Shown: piece by piece, positions 34,106 through 46,419 of the stretch
Numbering within the stretch: position 1 is the first letter of the stretch
Layout of the letters: each line of letters begins with the position of its first letter
From: Chenopodium formosanum
Lineage: Eukaryota > Streptophyta > Magnoliopsida > Caryophyllales > Amaranthaceae
Direction of reading: 5' to 3'
DNA: 64,000 nt
Assembly: GCA_024500155.1 (NCBI GenBank)
Contig: CM044858.1
Coordinates: forward strand, 28,352,786-28,416,785
Made by a program: the position numbers and the translations under genes
The notes under the pieces: generated by a model
Database searches by the model: none
Told to the model about the DNA's origin: nothing
Seen by the model: only the letters and a program-made list of their open reading frames with translations

Positions 34106-35870
34106 TAAATAGGGAGAGGTAACTTATATCAAAATATTTTTGCATTTTTTATTTTTCACTTTTTTTTTTCTTTTTTACTACCTTATCCTCGCCTCTTTTA
34201 ATTATGGACGGCTTTTTCAACTTTGCAACTGCTTTGTCCTTTCCTTTTTTAACTATGGACGGCTTTTTAATTTATTCACTTGCCATTATTCACACAATAT
34301 ACAAAACACAAGCTTGCCTACATATAGAACCAATTTTCAAGCTCCTCCACCACAATCTCCAACAATGATGACCGATTGCTTCACAAAAACCAAAAATGGG
34401 AAAAAAATGAAACAAATGTCTCAAAATCTGAAGATGTCGCTTGAATAGAAAGGATATGGCTCAAATGGTTAGCAAGTTGGCAAATGTCAACCCAAAAACC
34501 AAAGAAAATGAAAATTATCCTAGAAAAGAAAAATTACCACCCCGAAAGGATGCCTTTGTCCTCCCTAAATGGTTCGGTCTCAGTCTTGGGAACTATAAGT
34601 CAAGATTCTAGATAAGGTCCGCAATAGTCAAGGATCTATGCCGCTTATTCAAGTATATGTTGAAGGCTTGAAAAAGTTAAACCTCACATGGATGTAGCAA
34701 AAACTCACTATTGGTGTCAAATCGACTATAGGAAGCAACTACCAACATGCCACAAACAAGTAGACTTGGGCTTCATGGTCCCACTAGTTCTAAACAAGCT
34801 ACCTTATATTAGCCTGCTTTATCCTAGAATCAACCAAGGATAATCTCAAACGTTGCACACCGTTACCATTTAAGAAAAATAGCATTCAATTATACAAGTC
34901 CAAATGTTATTATGTCCAAAGCAAGAACAAAACAAAACACATTGCAAATTTGCCTTGATAAAAACAAAAATCTTTTTAGAGTTTTTCAAAATAAAAGAAC
35001 ATGAAAAAGCATATACAAAGGTGCATGACAAATATGAATCAACATCTATCCCACCAAACATGATAGAATACCCTCCCCCAATCTTGAATGAGACATTACA
35101 CTCAAACATAAATCAAATAATCCATGGGAGGGGAAAACAAGGAGATCAATCCAACAAACCAATACATGTCCAACATGGCATCAACCATTAAAGAGAGAGC
35201 AAGGAAGGATATTACCATTAGGTGGGTGTAATTAAATACTCGCAAATGACCTAATTAGACCTTTCAAAGCTAATTTCCTCAAGAATTGAATCTTGTTTTC
35301 CATGTGCTAGCAAAAATAGGAGTCATACTTCCTTGACTCTTGATCCAAATCGAAGCACCAAAGTATATCAAGTCATATACCTAGCAAAAGGCACACAAAC
35401 ATTTCCATGAGAGAAAATCTATTCCTAAAAACAAAAGAAAATCTAATCTAAAACATGGGTTACTTCCCAAGAAAGGCTTGCTTAATGTCCAAGCTTGACC
35501 GCTCTAGAAAATAATAAATCAACGTACGCAAGAGCTTGTCAAATGCACTACTAATCATTTCATAAGATAATCGGTAGGCAAATGACGGGATAAGAACGTG
35601 CAACAAGATTGTTGCATGCAAGTGAGAAGGGAGATGCCAAAAGAAAGAAGAAGAGGGATCAAAAGGAAAAACGAGAAAATAAGAAGAAGGAAAAGACGGA
35701 AAATAAGAAAGGAAAGAAAAGGAAAAGGCAAATCCTCCTCACTAAATTTTTGGTTGGCATAATTCCTCTCTTCCTCAACAATGATGGAATGAGGGATATG
35801 AAAATCATCCATAGAAAGCGGCTCCCCAATAGGCTCTTTGAGATAGGAACACTACTACAAAATCATCCAT

Positions 35871-36810
35871 AAAGTAATGCATTGACAAGCGTAAAAGCAC
35901 TTATGGTGCAATAAAAATGAACGGAGGAAGTATATGACATGTAATTATTGTTTTCCACTATTTTATAGTTTAAAATAACCAATTGCAACATCTTTCAAAA
36001 AAAGAGGAAGTAGATTAATTATAACTTGTGAACATCGCGGTAAGTGATTAAAAACTAAAAGTCTAAACAGACATCAATTCCCTCAATGTTTAATGCAAAG
36101 GTACATGAGTACTAATTCCCGTATCTCAGGGAAGACTACAACGTTTAAAAAGAAAAAAGGAAGACTATAAAAATCTAAAAGTCTCCCTATATATATTACA
36201 GAATAACAAATAGATGAGTGAAAGAAATAGAAAGATACTAATATAGTGCCCGTGTAATTGCAAATTTTTTATTGTTAAAATATTAATTCTCACAGAATGG
36301 AACCAAAGTTAGCTTAATGTATTATAATGATATTTTTTATATTATTTTATTATTCATTTACAATAATGTGTACCAGTGTCGCGTATCATAATTTTTATTT
36401 AATGTTAAATTTAAATGTAGAGATATAAAAGGATCTATGGTCTACTATACCAATCTTGCTTAGTTAATTTAAAATGAAATTAGCATATAATTTAGATAAA
36501 AAAAAAAGGTCCGGTAAAAAGATCAAAATCTACATACGAGTAAATTTTTTACCGACGTGTATTATAATGTATGGTTGAAGTGTCTAGTTTCTTCTTTTAT
36601 TATCAATCTTCGTCGTTAAGCTAATGTTTGATTAGGCAATGTGGCACCACATAGACCCACCCACCATTAAACACTATCCCCTAACTTTGAAAAAAATAAA
36701 ATCCAAAAAGGAATGAAAAAGAAAAGTAAAAGCTAGCAAAGAAAATACTATTTTTAAAGGGTGAAAATGTGCCCCATGTTCATGTTTAGTGGACCCATTA
36801 ACCCTAATCT
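35871..36810. other. Intergenic stretch upstream of the bZIP gene
   Basis: AT-rich. At 35907-35931 there is a lone MITE end (GTGCAATAAAAATGAACGGAGG), matching one side of the 26991 MITE. No gene recognised. Confidence 0.4.
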
Positions 36811-36927
36811 TACTCTTTAAATACCCCCCTCCATCAACACAATTCTTCCCTTTTCCCTTCCTAATCTCTCTTCCCACCACATTTTAAAAATTTTCCACCT
36901 ATTTTTTCTCCAATCCGGTTCTGAAAT
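36811..36927 (+). promoter_or_regulatory. TATA-like box and leader of the bZIP gene
   Basis: CTTTAAATACC at 36815-36825 is a TATA-like element. A CT-rich leader of roughly 80 nt follows (about 36845-36927). There is no ATG between the box and the start, so the conserved sucrose-control upstream ORF of some group S bZIP leaders is absent unless the real leader is longer or spliced. Confidence 0.5.
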
Positions 36928-37353
36928 ATGTTGTTTTCCGAAGAACCGGTTCGTTTTCGACCAGCTTCCTTTGATGACCTCGAGGAATTTCTTTCATTTT
37001 TCCAAGATGATCCCCCTTCTGGTTCAGATGATATGAATCAGGATGTATCACGTTGCTATTACGATGAAAATAATGATCGTAAAATTAGGCGAATGCTGTC
37101 AAATCGACTATCAGCTAGGCGATCTAGATTGCGCAAGAAAAAACACTTGGAAAATTTGACAATTGAAGCAAACCGTTTAAAATCTCTTAATCGGGAATTG
37201 AAAAATCGGTTGGGCATGTACACGTACCATCATCATATTGTTAAGAGAGAAAATGAACGGCTTTATTGTGAGCACGTTTTGCTTAAGCAAAGACTATATG
37301 ATCTTTATCGCTCTTTGCTTGGTATCCAGCCAACTAATAACGGTCGTCAATAA
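36928..37353 (+). CDS. bZIP transcription factor, 141 aa, intronless (group S-like)
   Basis: Complete single-exon ORF. The basic region is at residues 51-71: N59 and R67 are the invariant Asn and Arg of the N-x7-R motif (SNRLSARRSR). A leucine zipper follows in register ten residues later: L77, L84, L91, Y98, V105, L112, L119, L126. This long zipper with non-Leu residues in the middle is common in plant bZIPs and suits selective heterodimers. The acidic N-terminus (DDLEEFLSFFQDD) could activate transcription. Small size, lack of introns and a short C-terminal tail fit group S. It should act in the nucleus on ACGT-core sites. The start is the first ATG after the leader. Transposons flank it on both sides but the frame is clean. 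Confidence 0.88.
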   Translation: MLFSEEPVRFRPASFDDLEEFLSFFQDDPPSGSDDMNQDVSRCYYDENNDRKIRRMLSNRLSARRSRLRKKKHLENLTIEANRLKSLNRELKNRLGMYTYHHHIVKRENERLYCEHVLLKQRLYDLYRSLLGIQPTNNGRQ

Positions 37354-38144
37354 TTCAAAATTATTATTATTATATAATTTAGCGCTAAAAAGAATGTCCA
37401 AACTTTTGGCACTTTTTTTTTACTTTTTCTTTTAAGAGGGGAAAACTTTTTAGTATTCTTTTCCTAAGGAGTACGTAGTATGATTTTGAGGTTACTTTTT
37501 ATATTTTAAAGTTAGGAGTTTTCACCTCTAGCTTTTGTACATTGATTTACCAATACTTCCGATTTTAGGAGTTTTTGTGTTGTAAATAATTGAGGTCTGT
37601 CCCGTCAAAAAAAAAATAAAAAATAAAAAAATAAAATAAAATAAAATAAAATAATTGAGGTCTGTGCATTAGATAATTGGATATTAGTTATTTTATAATG
37701 GAACTACGATTAATAAACAATTCAATTTATAATTCGAATTCAGTCTAATACATTGTTTTCTTTTGTATTGTTGACCTTCTGAACCCATCATTTTTAATCC
37801 TATATGTATATTGAGCGTGCGTATTAACTTGTATAAAAAAAAATCAAATTCAAATCAGTTCAAATTAATTCACTTAATATTAGATACTTTATCTGTCTTT
37901 TATAATGATCACAATAATTTGACTATACAGTATACACTATTTAAACAATATCACTCACCAAATGTTACGAGTATTACATTTATGTAGTAATAGAGTGTCG
38001 TTACATTAGTCTTATAACACTATTCGTACGTGTTTTATACTCATAACAATTTGACATTTATACTATCTATACATTTATATTATTTGTATACAATGTACCT
38101 TACATTGATTGTACTAAGTGATTTGTAATTAAGGAAATAACAAG
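37354..38144 (+). other. 3' flank of the bZIP gene
   Basis: AT-rich, with an A-rich (AAAAT)n stretch at about 37608-37652 flanked by a short direct repeat (AATTGAGGTCTGT at 37588 and 37653). No further gene seen. Confidence 0.45.
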
Positions 38145-38146
38145 TA

Positions 38147-38437
38147 TTCTCTCCGTTTTTAAAATACTTACTCAATTTCTCCATCAGCGGAATTTTAGGA
38201 GAAATTGGAGAAGAATAGTGGGGGGTGGGTGGAAGAATAAAAAAATTGTATAAAGTAAAAATAGTTGAGTGAATTGGAGGAGAGAGAATATGAAATTAAT
38301 AAAATATGATTTACTGGGTGAACTAGGTGAGAGAAATGAATTTAATATTGTAAAAGTTTTCCAAATAAGGAAATGGAACGGGTATTTAAAAACGGCCGGA
38401 AAAGAGAAGTGGAACAAGTATTTAAAATCGGAGGGAA
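38147..38437. mobile_element. Stowaway-like MITE, 291 bp
   Basis: Begins TTCTCTCCGTTTTTAAAATA; the reverse complement of its end is TTCCCTCCGATTTTAAATAC. TA on both sides (38145-38146 and 38438-38439). Confidence 0.85.
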
Positions 38438-38641
38438 TAATAATGTTCGTGGCCTAAAAAAAAAGGAATAATGTTCTTGGAATCGGATATTAGTATATTT
38501 GTCTCAATACATACATATTAACTAACTTATTCGTAACTAGAAATATTAGTGTTTGAACTTACTAATCATCAACAATCGTTTTGACTAATGTCATGTTAAA
38601 ATAAATAAATACATAAATAAATAAATAAAAGAGAATGAAAG

Positions 38642-38646
38642 GAGGA
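38642..38646. repeat. Target-site duplication GAGGA of the TRIM
   Basis: GAGGA before 38647, repeated at 39211-39215. Confidence 0.9.
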
Positions 38647-39210
38647 TACTGGAACCCAATGTGTATCACTTGTGAGTGTCCCACATTGGAGAAAGAGGAG
38701 AGATGGTTTCACTTTATAAGGTAGAGGAGTACCTCCTACTATTGCCAATTGGTTTTAGTATGGAAGCTCCAAAGCCTTGTTTGTGGGTCTACCTCTCCTC
38801 CTCCTTATCCGGGTTGCCCAGGCCCATTTCATATTGTCTCGAAATTTAACATGGTATCAGAGCCCAGGTTTGTTAGGCCGTTTATAATTGGGTATTTGTC
38901 AAGCCACTAGTTAAGGGCCTCTATTGGATGTTCATTCCCAAAGAGGATTTATATTGTACCTTCTGGTGTGCTCTAATTCTAAGGACACTTACAAGTGAGG
39001 GGGAGTGTTGGAACCCAATGTGTGTCACTTGTGAGTGTCCCACATTGGAGAAAGAAGAGAGATGGTTTCACTTTATAAGGTAGAGGAGCACCTCCTACTA
39101 TTGCCAATTGGTTTTAGTATGGAAGCTCTAAAGCCTTGTTTGTGGGTCTACCTCTCCTCCTCCTTATTCGGGTTGCCCAGGCCCATTTCATATTGTCTCG
39201 AAATTTAACA
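38647..39210 (+). mobile_element. TRIM (terminal-repeat retrotransposon in miniature), 564 bp
   Basis: LTRs 38647-38851 and 39006-39210, 205 bp each with about seven differences; both end AAATTTAACA. The left LTR's first bases have mutated from TGTTGG to TACTGG. The 154-bp interior holds only a tRNA-Met primer site (TGGTATCAGAGCC, 38852-38864) and a polypurine tract (AAGTGAGGGGGAG, ending 39005). A 5-bp duplication GAGGA surrounds it. No coding capacity; it relied on other elements' enzymes. Confidence 0.95.
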
Positions 39211-39215
39211 GAGGA

Positions 39216-39547
39216 AATATATTGTTAAAATTATCAAAATATTTATGTGTAGTATATAGCTACATGCTACTCCTTCTAGGTTTATACTTTTAAATTTTTA
39301 TGTATTACACTTTCATCAGGACAAAATTTTAATTAGATAATTGAATTTTAACAACGCATCCTTTTTGTAAAATATTACACTTTAACCGTCACACAGCTAT
39401 ATGTGAATGAATTGATTTCTATATAAAAAGATGTTACTGGGTAATTGAGGATTAAAAAATAATAAGAAAATATAGTAGGGTTAATATTTTATTGAAAAAA
39501 AGAGTAGTAGTTTGAGTAAGGACTATGCATGCAAGGGGAGATATGAA
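39216..39547. other. AT-rich spacer
   Basis: Lies between the TRIM and the next MITE. I see no gene or element boundary in it. Confidence 0.4.
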
Positions 39548-39549
39548 TA

Positions 39550-39789
39550 TTTCCTCCATTTTTTTAGTTGCATCACTTTACAAATTGCAGACTACTAAGC
39601 GATTTTCATAGATGAGAGAGATAGAGAGAATTCAAAAATGGATCCATCTCATGTAATAGTAGAGCATATCAGATACATAAAGTTTATTAACTAAAAAGAA
39701 AGTGATGCAACTAACTTGAAACTTCCATTTTAAAAAAATGATGCAATTATAGGAAAATGATAGATGCAATTATATAAAAACGGGAGAAG
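39550..39789. mobile_element. Stowaway-like MITE, 240 bp
   Basis: Begins TTTCCTCCATTTTTTTAGTT; the reverse complement of its end is CTTCTCCCGTTTTTATATAA. TA flanks it (39548-39549 and 39790-39791). GATGCAATTA blocks sit inside both ends. Confidence 0.8.
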
Positions 39790-40251
39790 TATTTAAATGG
39801 AATAATTTGTCAAAAATAGAAGTGTAACACCTAAAAAAACGCGCCTCACGCGCTAGCAGAAACCCCCCAAAAAACAACCAAACTCCAGCCCCTATTTTTT
39901 TTAAAACCGCTTTCTTTCAGCATTCCCGACAGATCGCCGGCTATTGGAGAGGTGGGGCTTGCTCCTCGATCGCCGGCGATTGGAGAGGTGGGGCTTGCTC
40001 CTCGATCAAGCTTGACAAGGCATCACGGAGGCCGTGATTTGAACCAACGCTCCTAGCCTATCCTCGTACTCTCGGGTCGGGTGGAACTCCAGCTGCGGCC
40101 TTCTGGGATCACTGCCAGCGGTGACTAAGTGTTGCCTAGTCCTTTGAGGTAGCCACCCGTGTTCTGGCTTTCAAGGCTCTCCGCCGGTACTTAATATGAT
40201 TTCCTTGTTTTTATCGCTTTCTTCTTAGCTCTTTATTTCAGTAAGTTAACT

Positions 40252-41002
40252 ATGGATTGCAAGCCTTTAATCGATGCTCTCATGGTCATGCATTTGAATG
40301 GTGATTATGATGATACTATTGTTAATTTTGCTCTTAATAATTGTCCCCGTAACATCTATATTCAAGTTAGGGGGTTAAAGGATGAGGGTAATGTATGTTT
40401 TAAGAATGGTGAGTTTGTTTGTGCTGGTCCAAAGTACGATAGAGGCCTAAAACTTCTTTGCTTTGGGTTACCAAGTAATGTGGATGATAGTGTCATGCTC
40501 TGGAATCTAGCAATTGTCTTGGAATTGAATCTTGCAGCTTGTGCTCTTAAGGTCCATGACTGTAATCAAACTAAGGAGCTTTGCTCCTTGGTCTTAAAAT
40601 TTGATGGTAGCAATGTTAAAACTCTTTATAGAAGGGCCTTAGCAGACATTAGACTTTCCCAATTGGAGGAGGCGTATGAAGATCTTGGCAAGGCCGCCAA
40701 GATAGAGCCATCTAATAAGGATATTCTCCGCGAGTTGGAGAGGTTGACGGTACTACGTGGTCAAGCTAGAAAACTCAATGGTAAGAGGGGTGCCGAGAAT
40801 TCTGTCCTCACTCACTGTACTCACACAAAAAATGGAAAGGCCATTCAACCGCATTTTAGCCTTGTGTCAAATCCATCATCTCATAGTGAGGATCAAAGCG
40901 GTGTTACTAGCTGCCTACCCACCGCAAATCAGGCTAGTAAAATGGAAGTAGAAAGCACTATTCCAATCCACAACTCTTATGCCCCTTTGGAAGATAAGGA
41001 GG
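40252..41002 (+). pseudogene. TPR co-chaperone-like ORF (5' part), split by an LTR element
   Basis: 250 codons before the interruption. Residues 39-165 are three TPR motifs of the FKBP/HOP kind: GLKDEGNVCFKNGEF, LNLAACALKVHDCNQTKELC, and NVKTLYRRALADIRLSQLEEAYEDL. All five positions of the two-carboxylate clamp that grips the EEVD tail of Hsp70/Hsp90 are present: K43, N47, N93, K123 and R127. The spacing 43-47, 93-123 and 123-127 is as in HOP and FKBP-type TPRs. No isomerase domain is seen. The frame runs on across the LTR insertion (41003-47456) into 47462-47610, ending at TAG 47608. The last few codons before the stop at 41007 (EV) come from the LTR. Likely inactive as it stands. Confidence 0.75.
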
Positions 41003-42055
41003 TGTAGACACCCATTTGTGTCTCCCCAAAACCAAACCCAGTGATGAATACCTTTTGCATCGAACCATAATCGAATGAGGTGAAAGTGTGAAAAGTCAAG
41101 TGTTGCGGTTAGTTTTTGTTAAAATCCTTCTTTCTGTTTTCGAAAACCCACTCTATTTTATGAAAACGTCCAATCCAGTTTAGTTTGGTCCATGATAAGG
41201 GTCCAATAATGGTGTATTTGGATGGGACTTGAAAAGACCTTTCCAACGATATATTATAAGCCCAATTCCGATGAATAATGAGGAAGTTATGGCCAAAATA
41301 CTAAATTGGGCCAAAACCGGATTTTACCTACGACCCAATGATCATGAGGAGGGTCCAAAGGTTTAATCCTATTCCTAAACTAATTAGGATTGATAAGATT
41401 CTTCTATAAGTTTCTAAAATATCTTAATTATCCTTTTTTGAAAAGATAAGATCATGGAATTTGATTTAAATAAAACTTTCCTTTTTTAAAACTTTCCTAA
41501 TTATATTCAAATTTAAACATGTTCAAAGATAGTCAGATATTATTTTCGTGCCTTATATTTTTTATCCAAATTTTATTTGGTTGGATAAATCTTGAAATTA
41601 TCTTTCCAATGATATATTATAATATTAATTCCGAGCTATAACGAAAAAGATATTAAAGATATACGAAACTCTATCCAAAACTGACACCCTTTCACTATTT
41701 CGGCCATATCGTTTTATCTACAAAAGATTTTAATCTGATTCTAATTGCATTGGAAAGTAGACTTCAATAGCTTTCCAACGACATATTATATGACTTATTT
41801 GGATTTCTGGATCAAAAGATATGATAAAAACAAATTTCGTAAAAACTGCTGTCTATGAGTTTTATTTCGATTCGAATTTGGATTTCTTTTCTTATTCTTC
41901 GACCTTCTCTTTTTTCTTATAAATAGAGGTCATATCTCCCCTTTTTCAATCATCAACTCTCATCATCAATTCTCTCTATTCTCTCTGTAAGCAATATAGC
42001 TTATTCTTTCTCTCCCTATTTCTAAACCAACCTGTCAAATACAATATTCCCTACA
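41003..42055 (+). repeat. 5' LTR of the 41003-47456 element
   Basis: 1053 bp, starts TGTAGACACCC, ends ATTCCCTACA. Differs from the right LTR by a few percent. Confidence 0.9.
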
Positions 42056-42060
42056 GTTTT

Positions 42061-42080
42061 TGGCGACTCCACTGGGGAGG
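42061..42080 (+). other. Primer-binding site
   Basis: TGGCGACTCCACTGGGGAGG five bases after the LTR. The same 20 bases appear on the minus strand at 58934-58953 in the second Tat-like element. Confidence 0.8.
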
Positions 42081-45000
42081 ATTTCTATTTATATTCCTGA
42101 AATTTATTTTGGCAATTATTTAGAATGAGCGGATGAGACTCGAAAAATTCTAAGTATTTCATGTTCGTGATTTGATTAACATTATTGTCATATGCATTAA
42201 AAGGTTCTCATGGGAGAGCCCCATGAGTCAATACCTAGGAATTTTACACGTAGGAAATTTGAGAAATATCTTTCATGACTAGAATCGAAAAGATGATGCG
42301 AAATCTAGAAAATTCTAAGAACACAGAAACTTGCCAAGGCATGTAGGAACTAGCGTCTAGAAAACAGGGCTTGTCGCCCGTAAAAAGTTTCTGTCGCCTG
42401 GCGACAGTTCTGTCGCTTGGTGACAGAGGCTTTTTTGCGGCAACAATCCCTGTAGTCTGGCGCCAAGTTCTTCCAATACCGAGCCAGGGGTCTGCCTTCT
42501 TGCTTTGACCATTTCTAACATTGTTGGCTTGATTTTACTTATTGATTGAGTCCTTTTCTCACTTTTCTGAACCCATATGTGTTCTACATGTGGATATAAC
42601 CTTCTGGGGGTTCCTGCTTCACCTGCCCAATGGAATATCCCACTATCATGTGCAAAGTTCAAATTTGGGTACGTGCAAAGTTTGTGAATCCACCAAACCA
42701 CGTCGAGTTCGATTTCATCACGAACTCGCGGAATCCTGTCCATTCGCTCCAACCCTCACGGTAGGCTTGTGTGCAATGCATATGGATTCATAACCATGGA
42801 CCTTTTTGACTTAACCCATATCCTTGAACTTTAGAGAACTAGAGCTATGGTTAGGTTGCAAACTCATTGCATCATATTGTGACTATGTGAACTACTTGTG
42901 CATCCTTGTTTGTACATACTATATATGTGTTAACCGTTTGTTTGACTTGTGATTAAGACTAAATAAATTGACTAATGACTAAAATGAATTTGTTTAATTA
43001 AATAATTAATTAATTTGAACTAATGAATAAGCCTAAAGTCGAGTCATAGTTCCTTTTAGTCAACCCGGATTTTTATTCCCGTATACTGCACATGCGTCAA
43101 CTTGTTTTGGTCATAGCCGGAGTTCTAGGAAGAACCACAAGTCGTACAACCTATGGATCTGTAGCCCTGGGTTTTATCTTTAATTTGGCGTTGGTTTCGT
43201 CCCAATCAGACTCACAGATTAAAAGTTATGACTAAAATACTACAGCCTGTCCAGTTTAATGCATATACGTGAAGTCTTAACTTAGTCTTTACTTAAGTCT
43301 AGTCACATAGTCTAGCCACATGGTCATGACACAAGTCTTAACATGTCACCCACACTCATTAGTCTTAGCACACACTTTGTACATGTTATCATGACCATGT
43401 CTTAGTTTCATGCATGAGTCGATTTTTCCGTCATTTGAGTTAGGGTCCATTCCATTCCTAATTCTTCCATATTTCTTCATCTACATCTTCTTCCTACTCT
43501 CCACATACTTTCTTCCATATTTCTTCATCGACATCATCTTCCCACTGTCCACATACTTTCTCCACACATATCATTCCCTTCATTCTTTCATGATCTTTTC
43601 CCATCTATGCATGTTGAATCGAGTTTGAGTCATGTGATTGACAATAAAAAAAAAAAAAAAAGAGTAATGATGAGACAAAAGACAAGGCAAGCTTCTCAAA
43701 AGATTTCATGCTTTCTTCTTCTTTTTTCAAACCTTTCCCCAATAAGTCTAGCATAGGTACCCTTTGTCTACCTTAGATTTTTTACATAGGTTTTTTTTTT
43801 TTTTTTTTATTTTGTTCCTCTTCAATAAAATGAGCGTTTCTTCCCTCACATATGATCATTGCATTGCATTGTCAAAAAAAAAAAAATCAAGGTCGAATTA
43901 AGCACAAGGTATACTAATGATTTGAGGCACCCTTTGTAGCCATATCATATCTTTCACCCTTTAAATATATAATCCTTTTCTTGATAAAACACTTTGAGCC
44001 TCGTCTAACGATAGACCTTTCTTTTTTCAACCTACATCTACTTAACCTTGGGATGGGATGGTGTGTACCTTATGCAAGTTCCAATTTACAAAAGCTTGAG
44101 TGATCTCAAAAGAATAAAATAATAAATAAATAAATAAATAAAAGTGTACAAAAGGGCAAGTGTTCCAATGTCTTGGATATAAAAATATCTTTGATAAGAA
44201 CATGTCTCAGATTGCGTCTCTTATCGAGTGCTCGGTACCGTGCCTGAGAAACATGAATGCCAAGTGAGTGATAGACCGCATGATCGGGATTGCCCACACT
44301 TATAAAAAAAAATGCGAATATGAAAAATGCAAAAGCAAAAAAAGAAGAGCAAATAAAAAAAAAGAAAGAGAGCTCAAAAGTGAGAAAACCTCAAGCATAA
44401 AAATAAAAAAAGATTCAAAAAGCAAGGTTGCACACCTTGGGGGCTTATCTAGGGTCTTGAGCCTTTATCCCCTTCTTCTCTAACCTTTAGCCTAACCACG
44501 TTACAATCCTTAAAAAAGACCTTTTTGAGGTATACACACACTTGTGCGAGGTTCGGCTAGAGCTACGTTTGGCCTGATTCCTAACGGATACGTAGGCAAC
44601 TTCAAAATGAGGTGCGGCCATGATAAAAATGCATTCATTTTCACATTCACACACTTACACCATGATCATATCATGGGATTTCCAATGCTCTTCCCTATTT
44701 ACTTAGAGCTAGACTTGGGGGCTTGATCCTTACATTATTAGCCTACCTAGCCTAAGAGTCATCATTATTTGACTCTTATCAAATAATACTTTTCCATACA
44801 CCGTTAGCCTTTGCAGCCTAACCTTAGTGTCACTTTCACACACATCACGGATACATGACCAAATAGACTTCCAATTAGGAACCTTTTGTCATGAAATCTT
44901 AACATAATGTTGAAGCATGCTTTGTCATATCACTCATCACTCATCACTTATAACCATTATTGTATCAAAGTATGAAGTACTTAGCCTCCGTGCCTAAGTT

Positions 45001-46419
45001 ACCTAAATACTTTCATAATCGAGTCAACTAAGATAGTTTAGGAGGAATTAATCCTTGCAACTTGAGGGACAACATTGAACACATATACTTGATTAAGCTC
45101 ATTCAACATGCACCATCAAACACTTTGATTCTTTTTTGCGTCTTTCTTTTTTGGGAGAAGGTCGGTACCCTCCACAAAAATGACGGAAAATTTTTGAGTC
45201 ATGTACACATCAAGTCCAGTGCACACACGAGTCACACATAGTGAGTCATCATTAAGTCAAAGTTCACATCGAGTTGAGTCTAACACATGTGTCAAACGAT
45301 TTGAGTTAAGTCATGTCAAATCAATGAGTCAAGCAACACTAAGCCTTAGGTCAACCCTAAGATAATAAAAGATGAGCAAAGTCTTATAGTCTGAAATATA
45401 GATGCAGGTACATTCCAGCGAGCAAGAATATTCCCGGATTTTTTCGAAAAACCGCGAATATAGATGTATGAAACTTTTCCAAGATGAGAGAAGTTTGAGA
45501 AAAATTATATGGAGATGAAGAGCCTTAATTTGCAAAAGATTTGAGCAGATTTGGTTGTAAGGAAACGACCAAATTGAAAGTTCGGAGCGATATCGCGGCG
45601 ACAGAAGGTTTTGGCTTGCGCTGGTGCGGCGACAGGTCACGTGGCTTCATGATGTGGTAATATAGACCTGGCTCAACAATTTTGGGTTCCTTGGTACGCC
45701 AGTTAGCCCCTATAAGCAATTTGACATGATTTAGTAGTCGGCTCGATTACAACAACAATAAGTGATCGACCTGACAAAAGATCGTCTCACGTAGCTTAAA
45801 GCGCCTAAGTATTGGCTCATCGCAAGCACCGAAATAACTGTTCACAACGATTTCCTAGGATGGAAGAAGATTTGAAGATTCAAGAAGACGAAGCCTTCAA
45901 CAGGGAGCTTTAAGATTAAAAAGAGTATATTGCTTGGATTTGAGAAGGGCGGTTTGAGATGAAGCGACCTTCAATAGCTTTTACTATGATTGGGGAGGTT
46001 ATTATTTGAGAAGAAAGATTCAAGATGAAGCGGTCTTTGATAGCTTTCGCTAAGATTGTGAAGGTTATCACTTGATTTGAGAAGATAGCACGAGATGAGC
46101 AATCTTCGACAACGCCCGCTAAGATTGTGGAAGTTGTCACCAAGATTTGAGAAGATAGCACGAGATGGGCGATCTTCGACAATGTCCGCTAAGATTGTGG
46201 AAATTGTCACTTATATTTGAGAAGAGCGGTTCGTGATGAGGCGGTCTTCGACGACCTTCACTATGATTGTGGAAGTTGTCATCAAGATTTGAGAAGATAG
46301 CACGAGATGGGCGGTCTTCGACAACATTCGCTAAGATTGTGAAAATTGTCACCATGATTCAAGGAAAAGCTCGAGATGTAGCTGCAATGATAGACAGCAT
46401 TCCCTAGGATGTGGAGAGT
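42081..46419 (+). other. Non-coding interior of the 41003-47456 element
   Basis: Leader segment 42540-42760 (GAGTTCGATTTCATCAC followed by AACTCGCGGA) is shared with the second element's leader (58600-58400, minus). Segment 44100-45190 (AGACGCAATCTGAGACATG region, CTCGGTACCGTGCCTGAG, CCTAACGGATACGTAGGCAAC) is shared with 55900-54600 (minus). The gag that lies between these two segments in the second element is missing here, so gag was deleted. Small ORFs are not conserved. Confidence 0.65.
45938..46356 (+). repeat. Tandem repeat, about 70-bp unit, about 6 copies
   Basis: Units share GATTTGAGAAGA, CGATCTTCGACAA and GCTAAGATTGTGGAAGTTGTCACC. Copies are diverged and vary in length. Located just upstream of the right LTR, i.e. 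in the 3' untranslated region. The overlapping minus-strand ORFs are repeat artefacts. Confidence 0.85.

Larger units (their letters stand above)
30094..35870 (-). mobile_element. 3' internal region of a Tat/Athila-like LTR element, interrupted by a CACTA element
   Basis: Non-coding 3' region, minus strand. From the LTR outward: a polypurine tract (plus strand GCCCCCAAGCTT, 30124-30135) with an adjacent hairpin, a second tract-hairpin pair at 34070-34105, and near 35450 the minus-strand reading GGGAAGTAACCCATG of the segment that follows pol in these lineages. The pol gene itself is absent or off the truncated right end near 35850. The CACTA element 30811-33911 splits the region. ORFs here show no retroviral motifs. 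Confidence 0.55.
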
